This document shows positions 7,794 through 16,815 of a stretch of 45,286 nucleotides of DNA, piece by piece. Made by a program: the position numbers and the translations under genes. The notes below the pieces were generated by a model. It did not search any database and had not been told where the DNA came from. It saw only the letters and a program-made list of their open reading frames with translations. This DNA comes from Shewanella hafniensis. Its GTDB lineage: Bacteria > Pseudomonadota > Gammaproteobacteria > Enterobacterales > Shewanellaceae. The stretch's first letter is position 1; every line of letters starts with the position of its first letter. The stretch covers positions 1-45,286 of the forward strand of contig NZ_BPFD01000038.1 in assembly GCF_019655335.1 (NCBI RefSeq). Reading direction: 5' to 3'.

Positions 7794-8912
7794 TTATGAA
7801 CGCTTGGCAGTTTTGTGTAACACGGTTTGTCCGCGATAGGCGATTTCGATAATCTCGATATCGGCGTAGAGGGCTTCGACGGCGATGGCGAGTTGATAGA
7901 TAAGCCAGCCGTATCCCGTGAGGGCAAATCCTTGAGCGACTTCATTTGCTAAAGGGGCTGAATTCGGCGTCTGAGCGGCCAAGCTGATTTGTAATCTGAG
8001 TTGCAACTCTTGCCCTAGGGCGGTGGGCAGCGTGGGTAAAGATGCGGTTTTACCTGCGACAAATTCACTCAGCCTTTGAAGATGGGCGGTAAGCTCGGCG
8101 GCGACGCGATTGATTTGGTGGTAAGCCTCTTTGTCGGCTTCCTGCCAGCGACTCAAAGGCAACAATTCGAGTAGGGTGATCAGCCGAACCTGTTTATTGA
8201 CCAATTCCGCCAGCAGTATTTTATGTTTTTTTAAGGTTTGGCTTTCCCATTCTAGGGAGAAAAACAGCTTCTTTTGGGTTAATACCGCTTTCATGGCCGT
8301 TTCGAGTTCGGCGCGAAAATCTAAATCATGGTTAGCGGGAGCGTGTAAATGTTGGGTGAGCACCTTTGCCATATTGTCGATGGCATTGGCGAGCTGGCTG
8401 CGCCAGTCTTGTTTGGCCTTGATTGGGAAAATAAATAGCGAGACTAAAATAGCAATCACGCAGCCTGAGAGTATGTTGGCTGTGCGCCACAGCGCTTCAG
8501 AAGTATCATGGTTAGCATCGCCGACCACTATGATGATGGTAAATCCTGCCACGAGATAGGCGTAGCTGTAGCGTCCCGCCGAGATAAAACAAATCAAGCT
8601 GACGGCTAAGATCAGTAGCCCCATAATCAGCCAATAACTGTCGATAGTGGCGACTAACATCACGCCATAAGCAGAACCTAAACAAGTGCCTACCGCCCGT
8701 TGCAGGGACTTTTCAATCGCACCACCCACCTGTGGCAGGCTCATCATAATGATCACGATTGTCACCATGCTCCAAATAAAATGTGGCGGCGACCAAATGG
8801 CATTAATGGTGACGGCAATCAGCAAGGCGAGGCCAAGTTTAAGGGCATGAATGGCGCGGAAATGGCGATAGATAAAGTCGGCAAAAGGGCTTGCAGGGGC
8901 AAATACGGACAT
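7794..8912 (-). CDS. FUSC-type inner-membrane protein (aromatic-acid-exporter-like)
   Basis: This 372-residue protein starts at ATG 8912, which has AAGGAG eight bases upstream; the longer frame to 8945 has no such site. The N-terminal half has about six hydrophobic segments, including LKLGLALLIAVTINAIW, FIWSMVTIVIIMMSL, WLIMGLLILAVSLICFI and AYLVAGFTIIIVVG. A conserved-looking RAVGTCLGSAYG follows the second segment, as in the FUSC superfamily (YccS, AaeB, plant ALMT). The C-terminal half is soluble and helical. FUSC proteins are linked to efflux of aromatic acids and other compounds; the substrate here is unknown. A weak hairpin (cgccc/gggcg, about 7712-7735) lies downstream. Confidence 0.8.
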   Translation of the reverse strand: MSVFAPASPFADFIYRHFRAIHALKLGLALLIAVTINAIWSPPHFIWSMVTIVIIMMSLPQVGGAIEKSLQRAVGTCLGSAYGVMLVATIDSYWLIMGLLILAVSLICFISAGRYSYAYLVAGFTIIIVVGDANHDTSEALWRTANILSGCVIAILVSLFIFPIKAKQDWRSQLANAIDNMAKVLTQHLHAPANHDLDFRAELETAMKAVLTQKKLFFSLEWESQTLKKHKILLAELVNKQVRLITLLELLPLSRWQEADKEAYHQINRVAAELTAHLQRLSEFVAGKTASLPTLPTALGQELQLRLQISLAAQTPNSAPLANEVAQGFALTGYGWLIYQLAIAVEALYADIEIIEIAYRGQTVLHKTAKRS

Positions 8913-9115
8913 AATGCAACACTCCTTTGGGCTGATGATAGCCAAGCCATTATCGCAGAAAGACGTCGCGCCCGTGTGGCTTGGCAGATAAAGAAATACG
9001 AATTGCGAGGCAGCGCCGTTTGAGCTTAGTCCAAGGCGCCGCCAAGATCACATTAATTTCAATTAAGTGATAATAAATCAGTAGGATAGAGTTCGGTATA
9101 TCTAACGGCGGGCAT

Positions 9116-9150
9116 AAAAAAGGCTTGAATAAGCCTTGCCTATTCAAGCC
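9116..9150 (-). terminator. Intrinsic terminator after the symporter gene
   Basis: On the minus strand GGCTTGAATA and TATTCAAGCC form a perfect 10-bp stem with a 9-base loop (plus-strand 9122-9150), followed directly by TTTTTT (plus-strand 9116-9121). It sits 30 bases after the stop codon of the symporter gene. Confidence 0.93.
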
Positions 9151-9179
9151 GATATTTGAAGCCTTGAGTGACTGTTTCG

Positions 9180-10430
9180 CTAGCTTAAGCTGCGCTCGCT
9201 ATCCGCTTTAACGTTAACTTCTGTGTATTTATCCATGATCAAGGCACAAGCTGCATCGCCAGTGATATTAAGTGCGGTGCGGATCATGTCAAACACTCTG
9301 TCTAAGGCAAATAGCAAAGGTAAGCCATCGATAGGGATGCCAGCCGCTAACAACACAGCCACCACTAAGAATGATGGACCGGGCACACCCGCTTGGCCAA
9401 TTGCGCCTAAGGTTGAGGTGAAGATGATGGCTGCATAGGCTGTCATCGACAAATCGACGTTATACATTTGGGCGAAGAACATGGCCACCAAACCATAATA
9501 AATCGCATTGCCGCTCATATTGATCGTAGCGCCTAACGGCAGCACAAAGGCCGTGGTTGCCTTAGAGACTTTAAGATCTTCTTCGCAGGTTTCCATATTC
9601 ACCGGCAGTGTCGCCATTGACGAGGCGGTCGATAATGCCATCACCTGTGGTTTCTTCATTGCCGAAATAAACTGGCGTGCCGAGACTCTCGAGAAGAGCT
9701 GCACCACCAATGGGAAGAAGATAAAACCGTAAATCAGAATCGCAGCCACAAACACGGCGAATAACTTAAATACGACTTCTAAGGCATCGAAACCGAAGGT
9801 GCCGACGGAATCGGCCATCAAACCAAATACACCGATAGGCGCAATGATCATCACGCAGTTGATCATCCATACAAAGGCGTCAACAACAGTGTTGAGTGCG
9901 GCTAAAATTGGCTTAGCGCCATCGCCTTTAACCTTGGTCAGCGCGATACCGAAGAAGATACTAAAGACTAAGATTTGTAAGATGTTACCGCCGTTCAGCG
10001 ATTCGAACACATTGGTTGGGATCATGCCGATAAAGGTATCCATAACCCCTGGCAATGCGCCGTGTTCCTTAGTCACTTCCATCAAATCTGGGCTGCTATG
10101 GGCAGTGAAATCGACCCCCGCGCCGGGTTGGAACAGATTGCCCATTACCAACGCCAGTACTACGGCGATGCCTGATGTCACGATAAAGAAGCCAAAAGTG
10201 CCAATGCCTATCTTACCTGCCGATGGGCTATCGCCTAAACTTGCCGCGCCGCTGATGATAGAAACTAACACCAGTGGTATCACTAGCATTTTGATTAAAT
10301 GGATAAAAATGGTTCCGAGTGGTGCAAACACGCTTGCACTTTCGCCCATGATAAAACCGACTAGCGCGCCGATAATCATGGCAATAACCACTTGCACACC
10401 AATATTGCCTAATAAACTCTTGCTCTTCAT
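9180..10430 (-). CDS. Dicarboxylate/amino acid:cation symporter (DAACS family)
   Basis: This 416-residue inner-membrane transporter belongs to the GltP/DctA-like family and is predicted to import glutamate, aspartate or C4-dicarboxylates with H+ or Na+. Family signatures are clear: serine-rich hairpin LSTASSMATLP, the cation-site segment ATINMSGNAIYYG, a second hairpin around GAIGQAGVPGPS, and DRVFDMIRTALNITGDAACA near the C-terminus, where D and N residues contact substrate. About eight hydrophobic segments are visible. I choose ATG 10430, preceded by GGGGAG at 10 bases, rather than the upstream ATG at 10460, which has no ribosome binding site. A strong terminator follows. Exact substrate not determinable. 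Confidence 0.9.
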   Translation of the reverse strand: MKSKSLLGNIGVQVVIAMIIGALVGFIMGESASVFAPLGTIFIHLIKMLVIPLVLVSIISGAASLGDSPSAGKIGIGTFGFFIVTSGIAVVLALVMGNLFQPGAGVDFTAHSSPDLMEVTKEHGALPGVMDTFIGMIPTNVFESLNGGNILQILVFSIFFGIALTKVKGDGAKPILAALNTVVDAFVWMINCVMIIAPIGVFGLMADSVGTFGFDALEVVFKLFAVFVAAILIYGFIFFPLVVQLFSRVSARQFISAMKKPQVMALSTASSMATLPVNMETCEEDLKVSKATTAFVLPLGATINMSGNAIYYGLVAMFFAQMYNVDLSMTAYAAIIFTSTLGAIGQAGVPGPSFLVVAVLLAAGIPIDGLPLLFALDRVFDMIRTALNITGDAACALIMDKYTEVNVKADSERSLS

Positions 10431-10961
10431 TCTTGCGAAACTCCCCAGTTGCCGCAGCATTTTGTGTCATATAGGCGATTTGAATCTAGACGCCGTAAAC
10501 CTTAGTGATTAAGGCCTACTCTAGGCTAAAAGCCAATGCCCGACACTTTTTTTGTCCGGCTAAAGTACCACAATTGCATAGCAGGGGATTGTGAAACATC
10601 ACCAACCTTGGTTTCAAAATAACCAAAGTCTAAATCACGCTAACATTAAATGAATAATACTTAAATTTATCGGCTTAAAAATGAATAAAGTTTATTTAAT
10701 GGTGCGATTTTAGCTGCCAGATTGATGAATTGTGATTTTGCGTTAGGTTGCACAGCCGCGTTGGGTAGATATAACGACTGTTGAAAGTATCAATTTTAAC
10801 CTTTGCGTAGTTTTTTCTGTGGTATACAACCCGTTTTTTCCATTATTTATGGATGAACTGACTGCAAGTGATTAGAAGGAGCAGATTAACTCAAAGCCAT
10901 AGACTTATATTTTTTAAGCAAGTTAACATGTCACTCTGACGTTAATATGAAGGAGACATTG
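10431..10961. promoter_or_regulatory. Divergent intergenic region with one interrupted inverted repeat
   Basis: About 530 AT-rich bases separate the symporter from the next plus-strand gene. No gene is visible. An inverted repeat GCCcGACA / TGTCcGGC (10538-10560, one mismatched pair) lies about 110 bases upstream of the symporter start and could be an operator. Promoters for both genes should be here, but I see no strong sigma-70 pair and do not assign one. Confidence 0.4.
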
Positions 10962-11318
10962 GTGGATATAGGATCATTCCTTGGCGAATCAGAGCCGTTA
11001 AAAAGCTGGGTTAATAAGTGTATTACTCAGCGAGGCTTACAATATTGGCTTGTTTATCAAGATTCTGCGGAAAATGAAATTCTCCAACTGACCACGCGGC
11101 TACTGCCAATTGTCGATGATATGAGGGATTGGTCTAATGAAGAAATCGATGAGTTTGAAGATAGTCTGATAAACAATGGTTATTGCTATCTGCTCAATAT
11201 GGATCAAATCGAAGATGTAATCGATAATCTTAAGCAGCAAAAAGCTCAGCCCAGTGAACAGGAACTGCTTGAAGCTATTATCTTTTACTATGAGCGAGAT
11301 GCGTTTATCAGCCTCTGA
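10962..11318 (+). CDS. Small acidic cytosolic protein of unknown function
   Basis: The product is 118 residues from GTG 10962 (123 from ATG 10947). AAGGAG at 10950-10955 lies inside the longer version and 6 bases before GTG, which favours the shorter form. There is no signal or membrane segment. The protein is acidic and predicted helical. The middle DDMRDWSNEEIDEFEDSLIN and the end LLEAIIFYYERDAFISL resemble small DUF7716-type proteins, but this is a weak recollection, not a firm call. It is monocistronic and shares a bidirectional hairpin with the convergent lipoprotein gene. Confidence 0.65.
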   Translation: MDIGSFLGESEPLKSWVNKCITQRGLQYWLVYQDSAENEILQLTTRLLPIVDDMRDWSNEEIDEFEDSLINNGYCYLLNMDQIEDVIDNLKQQKAQPSEQELLEAIIFYYERDAFISL

Positions 11319-11357
11319 TAGGCTCTTTGTGGGGCGTTGCGACTTAAGTTGAGATAA

Positions 11358-11386
11358 GCGCCCCTGAGGTATCACTTCAGGGGCGC
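11358..11386. terminator. Hairpin between convergent genes, likely bidirectional terminator
   Basis: GCGCCCCTGA (11358-11367) and TCAGGGGCGC (11377-11386) form a perfect 10-bp stem with a 9-base loop. It lies between two stop codons (11318 plus, 11401 minus). T-tracts are poor on both sides, so termination may be partial or need a factor. Confidence 0.6.
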
Positions 11387-11400
11387 GGATGGAGTAAGCT

Positions 11401-13134
11401 TTACTTTGCTAGCGACTTAAAGTGGTTGTGCAGGGTATTGCTGAAGCTTTGATCGTAGGTAAAGCGATATAACTGTTTATTGTCAGTCGTATCAAATGCC
11501 GTGTTTAGCTCAACTTCGGTCAGCAAGTTTGAGGTCACAAGGTAGTAACTCGGTTGCACCATCTGGCTCGCAACAGGATCCGCCACAATTTCAGTGATGG
11601 TTAGCAGCTTGCCGCCGTTTGGACTGGTGCTAATGTTCCACTCGTGTTGGCTTTCAGGCTGACCGAAACTATCGAGAATGGTGAATTTATTCGTTGAGTC
11701 CTCAATGTAACTCTCGGGGTAAGCAAAGGGCCACAACAGTTCCACAATCAAGCTAATAGAAAGCTGGCTCGCGGTTTCAACGCCCGTTTCATAAGTGATG
11801 GGATCTTCTGCGCGGCATAACACGTCGTCTGTTTGTTTAACATCCGTACGATATATTTGCGAAGGCCAACTGAGTGATCCCAGCTTAAGATCTGAAGGGA
11901 GGTTTGCCAGCAAATCCTGCCAGTCAGCGGCCGTGTTCTGATACTTATGGAAATTCATTTCGACAGGGACTTCAGTGCCGGCATAAACGGTTTTTAATTG
12001 ATTGCCTTCAATCACAGGTTCTTTAAGGACATACCCTTGGTCGTTACGCGAGGCATTGATCCATTTCTTCATCGGCTCATTCCAGCATTCGGTAGGGACC
12101 TCCTCTCCCGACGTGTTGTCGAAGATCATCACAGCGTCACCTGAAAATACCCCAGTAAGAGTTTGGTCAGCATTACCATAATCTAAGTTGACAAAATGGC
12201 TGTTACGAACGGTGGCGATATTGAGCACATGAGATGCGTCGGTTTGATTGAGCATGCTGCTAAACACTGTATCCCAGTCAGTGCTGTTCATCGCCTTGTC
12301 ATCAACTGGCGCGTCCATATAACCGAAGGACACTAAGGTGCTCTCCACCTTATTGGTAACGGCAACGGGATTAGTTTGCAGATAAGCCTCAGTGCCAAAA
12401 CCATACCCTAGGATTAAATTCTCGAAGGCTTCAAATGCGGCGATTAACACTTCGATAGCCGCCAAAATTTCCACTGTGCGCTCATTGGTGAGATTTAGCA
12501 GATAATCGTGTAACAGCAGGGTGTCGAGAAATGTGGGTTGCAGGGTGATTTCTGGCGAAAGACTAAATAAATCGGCTTCAACTTGTTTAAATCCACTGGC
12601 GTATAAGGATTTGAGTTTGGCGCGGAACTCAATCACTTGCTGTGGTGTTAAGTCGGCCTCAATCATTTTTCGATAGCGTGAAAACTCAATATTGGTCAGC
12701 GCGTTGATATGACCCGCATGATCGGGCAGGGCAACGATGTTCATGCCGCCAGTGGTGGCGTTGGTGTTAGCTGCGGCGGAGCTCATCGCCAATGCTGAGC
12801 GTGCAGATGACGGTGCGGTATCAATCCAATTGGCTAACAGGTAATAGTTAGGTTTTTCGGTCTCGCTTTTCCAATCGATTTGATACTTACCGTCAGTGCC
12901 CGTAGTGGTGCTCGGTTCACCCTCTGAGCAGCTTAAGTCTTGGTTGAGATCGACGCACACGTTGGCCCCGGCGATAGCGCCGATATAAGTGACCTGACCC
13001 GTGACTTTATGTGCGTATTCTGTGGGTGGCGTCGGCTCTGGCGTCGTGGTGGTGTCATCTTTATCGTCTGAGCCAGAACATGCCGTCAGCAAACTGGTGG
13101 CGATTAGCAAAGAGAGCAGTTTAGGTTTAAACAT
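11401..13134 (-). CDS. Lipoprotein of unknown function with N-terminal carboxypeptidase-regulatory-like domain
   Basis: The product is 577 residues. ATG 13134 is preceded by AAGGA at 7 bases. The signal MFKPKLLSLLIATSLLTAC ends in lipobox LTAC, followed by an Asp/Thr/Pro-rich tether (residues 20-40). Residues 42-105 (KVTGQVTYIGAIAGANVCVD, then TTTGTDGKYQIDW) look like a small beta-sandwich of the carboxypeptidase-regulatory or SdrD-B kind, common in surface proteins. The remaining 470 residues match nothing I recognise; a few Cys suggest disulfides in the periplasm or outside. Monocistronic. An outer-membrane or surface location is inferred from the lipobox. Confidence 0.8.
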   Translation of the reverse strand: MFKPKLLSLLIATSLLTACSGSDDKDDTTTTPEPTPPTEYAHKVTGQVTYIGAIAGANVCVDLNQDLSCSEGEPSTTTGTDGKYQIDWKSETEKPNYYLLANWIDTAPSSARSALAMSSAAANTNATTGGMNIVALPDHAGHINALTNIEFSRYRKMIEADLTPQQVIEFRAKLKSLYASGFKQVEADLFSLSPEITLQPTFLDTLLLHDYLLNLTNERTVEILAAIEVLIAAFEAFENLILGYGFGTEAYLQTNPVAVTNKVESTLVSFGYMDAPVDDKAMNSTDWDTVFSSMLNQTDASHVLNIATVRNSHFVNLDYGNADQTLTGVFSGDAVMIFDNTSGEEVPTECWNEPMKKWINASRNDQGYVLKEPVIEGNQLKTVYAGTEVPVEMNFHKYQNTAADWQDLLANLPSDLKLGSLSWPSQIYRTDVKQTDDVLCRAEDPITYETGVETASQLSISLIVELLWPFAYPESYIEDSTNKFTILDSFGQPESQHEWNISTSPNGGKLLTITEIVADPVASQMVQPSYYLVTSNLLTEVELNTAFDTTDNKQLYRFTYDQSFSNTLHNHFKSLAK

Positions 13135-13507
13135 CTTGTGTCCTTACATTAATTCGGCAATTTCCATTGTGCTTATTGAGGGTAAAGCCATCTGAAAACT
13201 TTGCTTATTCAAAGTGTTATAGCGTTAATCACTATCAAGCCAAATGGTGTTAACTTGAGTTTCTGTTGCTAAGAAGGTTGGTAAGTATCAGTCTGAGGGA
13301 TATAAGTTGGCAGCATGTGCGCTAACGCGCCCTGCATATTGGAGATATCCCTTTCACGACAACGTTTGGCATCCTTCCTGTCGTAACACAGCGCAGTAAA
13401 ATTGCTGTATTAGTAGCGCGTATATTTTCCTTTTTGTTTAAAAATCATACAACTATACAAAGGTATGATAAGGGGCTCTTAGCGGCTTACGTCGGTTAAA
13501 TACATTT
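13135..13507. other. Intergenic region with terminator, otherwise featureless
   Basis: About 370 bases between two minus-strand genes. The only clear element is the terminator-like hairpin near 13444-13469. A 4-bp GCGC/GCGC hairpin near 13320 is too small to interpret. No gene is visible. Confidence 0.5.
13438..13470 (-). terminator. Probable intrinsic terminator
   Basis: On the minus strand ATCATAC and GTATGAT (plus-strand 13463-13469 and 13444-13450) form a 7-bp stem followed by TTTT. It lies about 40 bases after the stop of the LRR-like periplasmic protein gene. The stem is AT-rich, so strength is uncertain. Confidence 0.5.
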
Positions 13508-14812
13508 TTAGATTGCACATTCGAGCATTAACAGTGGTATGCCATTAGCTTCTGCTTGTTGCATACGTTCGGCCATTTCTGTTGGGCTAAGTCCTGGATG
13601 AATAGGGATCAGCTTTTCTGATACCAATAATGGTTTGAGTTCAGCGCAATTCACTGTTTTGTCAATGCTGATGGTCTGGACGTTAAGTTCGATTAAGCTT
13701 GGCCAATTATTTGAGCTAATGCGGCTGAGGAACAAGCTATCGAGTTTTATGTTTTTACCAGAAAAGTCAGTTACCTTCATATCGGTCAGCATTAAGGTTT
13801 TAAGATTATTACTGTTCAGATTACCGAGTGTGCTGAGCGTGCCACCTTTTAAACTTAGGGTGTCGAGATTGTTAAAGGCGCTGAGATCTTGCAACGTCAC
13901 TATGTCAGTGGGGTTAAATTGGCAGTTAAGCAGGCTGAGTTCTTGGCTCTGCTGAATAGCGAAGAGTTTAGTTTGTTTTTGGATACAGTCATTAAGTGGC
14001 ATATTGCTGAATTTAACGGCGGATATCGGTTGTGAAATCTCAGTCGCGAGCACCGTTTCAGGCTCATCAGACTCGCTATTGTCTTGCTCAATATCATCTT
14101 CGATGGCTTGTTCATCTCCCATATCATCGCGTATTGGTGCATCATCTTCAGCCATTTCATCCGCCATATTTTGTGATGCAGTTGGGTGGGGCAAGCCCTG
14201 TTTAGCCGCAAATGCATCAATAAAGGCGTTGGCTATTGCATCCCCTTTTTCGCCTGTGAGTCCATCGACAATAGCCGGTGTATCATCGCCTAAAACACAG
14301 AGCCGAAATCGATGAAACAGACTCGTTAAGGTGTTTACCCGTGTCTGATTAATATTCATGTCCATTAAGGCTGGAAAAGCGTCGCCTAGGTTTTGGAGTT
14401 TAGGGTAAGTGTTGAGCCTATCCACATAGGCGTTGAGCTCTTTGATTTGTGCTCTGAAATCAGCCACAAGTTCTGGTTGATGGCATTGACTCGCATGCGG
14501 AACTTGCTGCTGTAATTCTTTAAAATACCTAAGGTACTCATTCGCTAACATGAGTTGTTGCTTTGCCTTAATCGCCAGACGTTGAGGAATGCCTTCCCTT
14601 ATAACGGCAAGTGCATCACCTTGGTGGCGATCTAACGCATCGTCAATTCTGTCCTCTGGTGCTGTTTCCCCTAATGCAATGGCTTGCTCTATGAGTGGTA
14701 CTGTTTGGCTGTCAAAAGTCGCCAAAGCCTGATCTCTATCCTGTGCGGCGCTAGCAGGAAAAATACTGCAGGCAAGTAAACTACACAGTGCAATAATTCT
14801 TATCTTTTCCAT
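13508..14812 (-). CDS. Periplasmic protein with acidic linker and leucine-rich-repeat-like C-terminus
   Basis: The product is 434 residues. MEKIRIIALCSLLACSIFPA followed by SAA gives a signal-peptidase-I type leader. Residues 25-210 are helical (many Glu, Gln and Leu). Residues about 215-255 are a very acidic linker (DEMAEDDAPIRDDMGDEQAI). Residues about 290-385 carry irregular leucine-rich repeats (LSAFNNLDTLSLKGGTLSTL, then NLKTLMLTDMKVTDF and LDSLFLSRI). Cys residues in the repeat part (NDCIQKQ, LLNCQFN, VNCAELK) could form disulfides. LRRs usually bind proteins; no enzymatic motif is visible. Unknown role. The start has only a weak ribosome binding site. Confidence 0.7.
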   Translation of the reverse strand: MEKIRIIALCSLLACSIFPASAAQDRDQALATFDSQTVPLIEQAIALGETAPEDRIDDALDRHQGDALAVIREGIPQRLAIKAKQQLMLANEYLRYFKELQQQVPHASQCHQPELVADFRAQIKELNAYVDRLNTYPKLQNLGDAFPALMDMNINQTRVNTLTSLFHRFRLCVLGDDTPAIVDGLTGEKGDAIANAFIDAFAAKQGLPHPTASQNMADEMAEDDAPIRDDMGDEQAIEDDIEQDNSESDEPETVLATEISQPISAVKFSNMPLNDCIQKQTKLFAIQQSQELSLLNCQFNPTDIVTLQDLSAFNNLDTLSLKGGTLSTLGNLNSNNLKTLMLTDMKVTDFSGKNIKLDSLFLSRISSNNWPSLIELNVQTISIDKTVNCAELKPLLVSEKLIPIHPGLSPTEMAERMQQAEANGIPLLMLECAI

Positions 14813-14952
14813 AAGTATCGATATCCGTTTAGCTTCAATTTTCAGATTATTTTAAAAACATACATATTAGGTTCCAGTTAGCTAAGCAGGGGAACATTGC
14901 AAAATGTTGATAATTGCTTACCTATCGCCTGTATTTGGTGCAAGTTACCATA

Positions 14953-15339
14953 TTAAAACTTCAATGGTTCAATTTGAGTATCCATCACAATTAATAAATC
15001 GTACCCATGGAGCTGGCCGAGACGTTGCTGTATTTGAAATGCTGCAATGTGGTTGATGGGGATGACTTGTTGGGTTAGCGGATAGAGCGAACTGACGTTA
15101 ATGGTGATTAGTTGTCGTTCGAGATCAAACTGAATACGCCTACGAGCAAATAGTAGATGCCAACTAAGAAGTGCAATGAACGACCAGATAATCACTTCGG
15201 CATAGGACCAATGCTCAAAACCTAGCGCGTTAAATAAGGTGAGTGAAGCGACTAGGCTTGCAAAAATCCAGCGCCCAATGGTTTGCGCTTGAGTTTTAGC
15301 CATGATTGCTATGGTCGGTGAGAGTTGTTTAAAGCGCAT
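14953..15339 (-). CDS. Small membrane protein, third gene of a three-gene cluster
   Basis: The product is 128 residues with two hydrophobic segments (about residues 24-40, IFASLVASLTLFNALGF, and 48-64, VIIWSFIALLSWHLLFA) and a beta-rich C-terminal part beginning RRRIQFDLERQLITINVSSL. That tail resembles bacterial PH-like domains behind a membrane hairpin, but this is a guess. ATG 15339 lies two bases after the stop of the upstream gene, with GGAAG overlapping that gene's last codons, so it is translationally coupled. Function unknown. Confidence 0.65.
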   Translation of the reverse strand: MRFKQLSPTIAIMAKTQAQTIGRWIFASLVASLTLFNALGFEHWSYAEVIIWSFIALLSWHLLFARRRIQFDLERQLITINVSSLYPLTQQVIPINHIAAFQIQQRLGQLHGYDLLIVMDTQIEPLKF

Positions 15340-15341
15340 CG

Positions 15342-16130
15342 CTATAGGCTTCCAATAAACTTCATCGCAAAGCCAAACGCCATAATAAATGGCAGCGGAT
15401 AAAACAGTTTAAGTATTAACTTAGGGGGCCAAAGTGGTTCGATATCTGCCGAAAGCGAACGATGAGCAAGGTTGCCATTCTCTTTAACGTCAGTCGCCTG
15501 TGCGCTATATCCATCGACTGTGTTGATGGTGTCGACCTCTTGCGCGATAGGTTTATCCTGACAATTTAGCGAGAGTGACGCGATAAGTTGTTCATTCGAT
15601 GAGAGTATGTCTAGCTCACGGATATTGGGAAATTGGGTGATTTGCTCTTTGGCAGAGAGATTAAATGTCTGTGCAAAGAACATCATAGCTTGAGTGGTAT
15701 CGGTTAAACTGCCGATGGGGTACACAAGATTGTGCAACTTAAGCTCATATTGGTTTCTGTTATAACTATCGTGGCGCAGTAGTAACTCGGTAGATTTCAG
15801 CGGTGCAAGGTAGGCTTTTTTGAAGTGATAACCCAAAAATTGTGATTGTACGAAACGTTGCTGACTTGGATTATCAAGCACCAAATGCTGCTTGAATGCC
15901 CAGAGAATGAGCACTACAGGTAGCAACAATGCCACCACAAACTGGTAAAAAGTCTGCTCACCGCCGTCGAGGGTGATCGCCATGATAAGAGGCGCCGAAA
16001 GTGGCAATAGTCCCAATAATGCTAACCCTCGACGAACATAATGGCTCTTAGTTGCAAGGCGAAGCTGTTCAGGTAATCCATCAGGATTGATAAATCTTTG
16101 AGCTTTTTTAGATAATTGCGAATACTGCAT
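15342..16130 (-). CDS. Membrane protein of unknown function, second gene of the cluster
   Basis: The product is 262 residues. AAGG lies 5 bases before ATG 16130. Hydrophobic segments occur at about residues 35-55 (LALLGLLPLSAPLIMAITL), 60-80 (FYQFVVALLLPVVLILWAF) and the C-terminus (LILKLFYPLPFIMAFGFAMK). The soluble part between them (HLVLDNPSQQRFVQSQFLGY onward) is beta-rich, and a charged, variable linker precedes the last segment. Architecture and adjacency to the 128-residue protein suggest the two products form a complex. No family recognised. Confidence 0.65.
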   Translation of the reverse strand: MQYSQLSKKAQRFINPDGLPEQLRLATKSHYVRRGLALLGLLPLSAPLIMAITLDGGEQTFYQFVVALLLPVVLILWAFKQHLVLDNPSQQRFVQSQFLGYHFKKAYLAPLKSTELLLRHDSYNRNQYELKLHNLVYPIGSLTDTTQAMMFFAQTFNLSAKEQITQFPNIRELDILSSNEQLIASLSLNCQDKPIAQEVDTINTVDGYSAQATDVKENGNLAHRSLSADIEPLWPPKLILKLFYPLPFIMAFGFAMKFIGSL

Positions 16131-16169
16131 TACTACCTTGCCTTTATGTCGTTGGCTGTTTTAGGTCAC

Positions 16170-16610
16170 TTACGGCAATTTGGAGAGGAACCAACCTTTT
16201 GGTGTTTCGATAAATTTGCAACTGACCGAGGCTTGTTCATTGGTACTGGTGATTAGCAGTTTAACTCTTGCCTCTTGGATAGCGCCTTTTTGGCGTTTCG
16301 ACTCATCTGCTTTGCTGTAGCTCACGCTTTTGGGAGTAATTTCCCCCATAGTTTGGTCAACATACCAACGCTTGTGGGAGCGTTGCAAAATCTCGCCCGC
16401 ATATTCCTGTTCTTTTTTAGTTGGTGCGTACGGCATAAGAGCGATAAAGGCCGCTAGGTCTTGGGTCTTAATAAAATCGAAAGTGCCTAAGCAGCGTTGT
16501 GTTAATTCATCGTCTAATTTTTGATTTACTGCTTGCACACATAGAGGCATAAATAAAAGGGCGATTATGGATAGAGCGCGGGCAGAGTGGGGTAGTCGCA
16601 AAATAAACAT
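16170..16610 (-). CDS. Small secreted protein of unknown function, first gene of the cluster
   Basis: The product is 146 residues with a cleavable signal (RALSIIALLFMPLCVQA, cut near residue 28). The mature part is a compact domain of about 115 residues with two Cys (QRCLGTF and SVSCKFIE), probably disulfide-bonded in the periplasm. It ends in a beta pattern (ARVKLLITSTNEQASVSCKF) like small NTF2- or DUF4878-type folds, which is tentative. ATG 16610 directly abuts an AAGGA, so an in-frame TTG at 16601 with 8-base spacing may be the true start. The next gene follows after 39 bases. Confidence 0.6.
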   Translation of the reverse strand: MFILRLPHSARALSIIALLFMPLCVQAVNQKLDDELTQRCLGTFDFIKTQDLAAFIALMPYAPTKKEQEYAGEILQRSHKRWYVDQTMGEITPKSVSYSKADESKRQKGAIQEARVKLLITSTNEQASVSCKFIETPKGWFLSKLP

Positions 16611-16815
16611 CCTTGTAATAACAGTGAGTCACGGTGAACAGACAGGCTAAGTGATTGACAACTAGACCTGTTTACCAGTTTGTTTGTCAGCCATTTTTGC
16701 GTGTAGAGTCCATCTCCTCAATCACGCTAAAGTATTAACTTGTTTCATATTTGTTATTGCGCAATCCGTTTAGTGTTACTTTTCGCAGCAGTTTTTCTAT
16801 GGAGGGTAAATATTG

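Noticed and set aside
7742..7945. Minus-strand frame of 67 codons at the end of the FUSC gene
   Set aside because: Overlaps the 3' end of the FUSC gene in another frame and is Ser/Pro/Lys-rich with no support.
9799..10512. Open frame of 237 codons on the plus strand opposite the symporter gene
   Set aside because: It is the antisense shadow of a clear DAACS gene: Pro/Ile/Thr-rich, no ribosome binding site, no recognisable domain.
10590..10606. Possible CRP-type site (TGTGA AACA TCACC)
   Set aside because: Spacer between half-sites is 4 rather than 6 bases, so it does not fit the CRP consensus.
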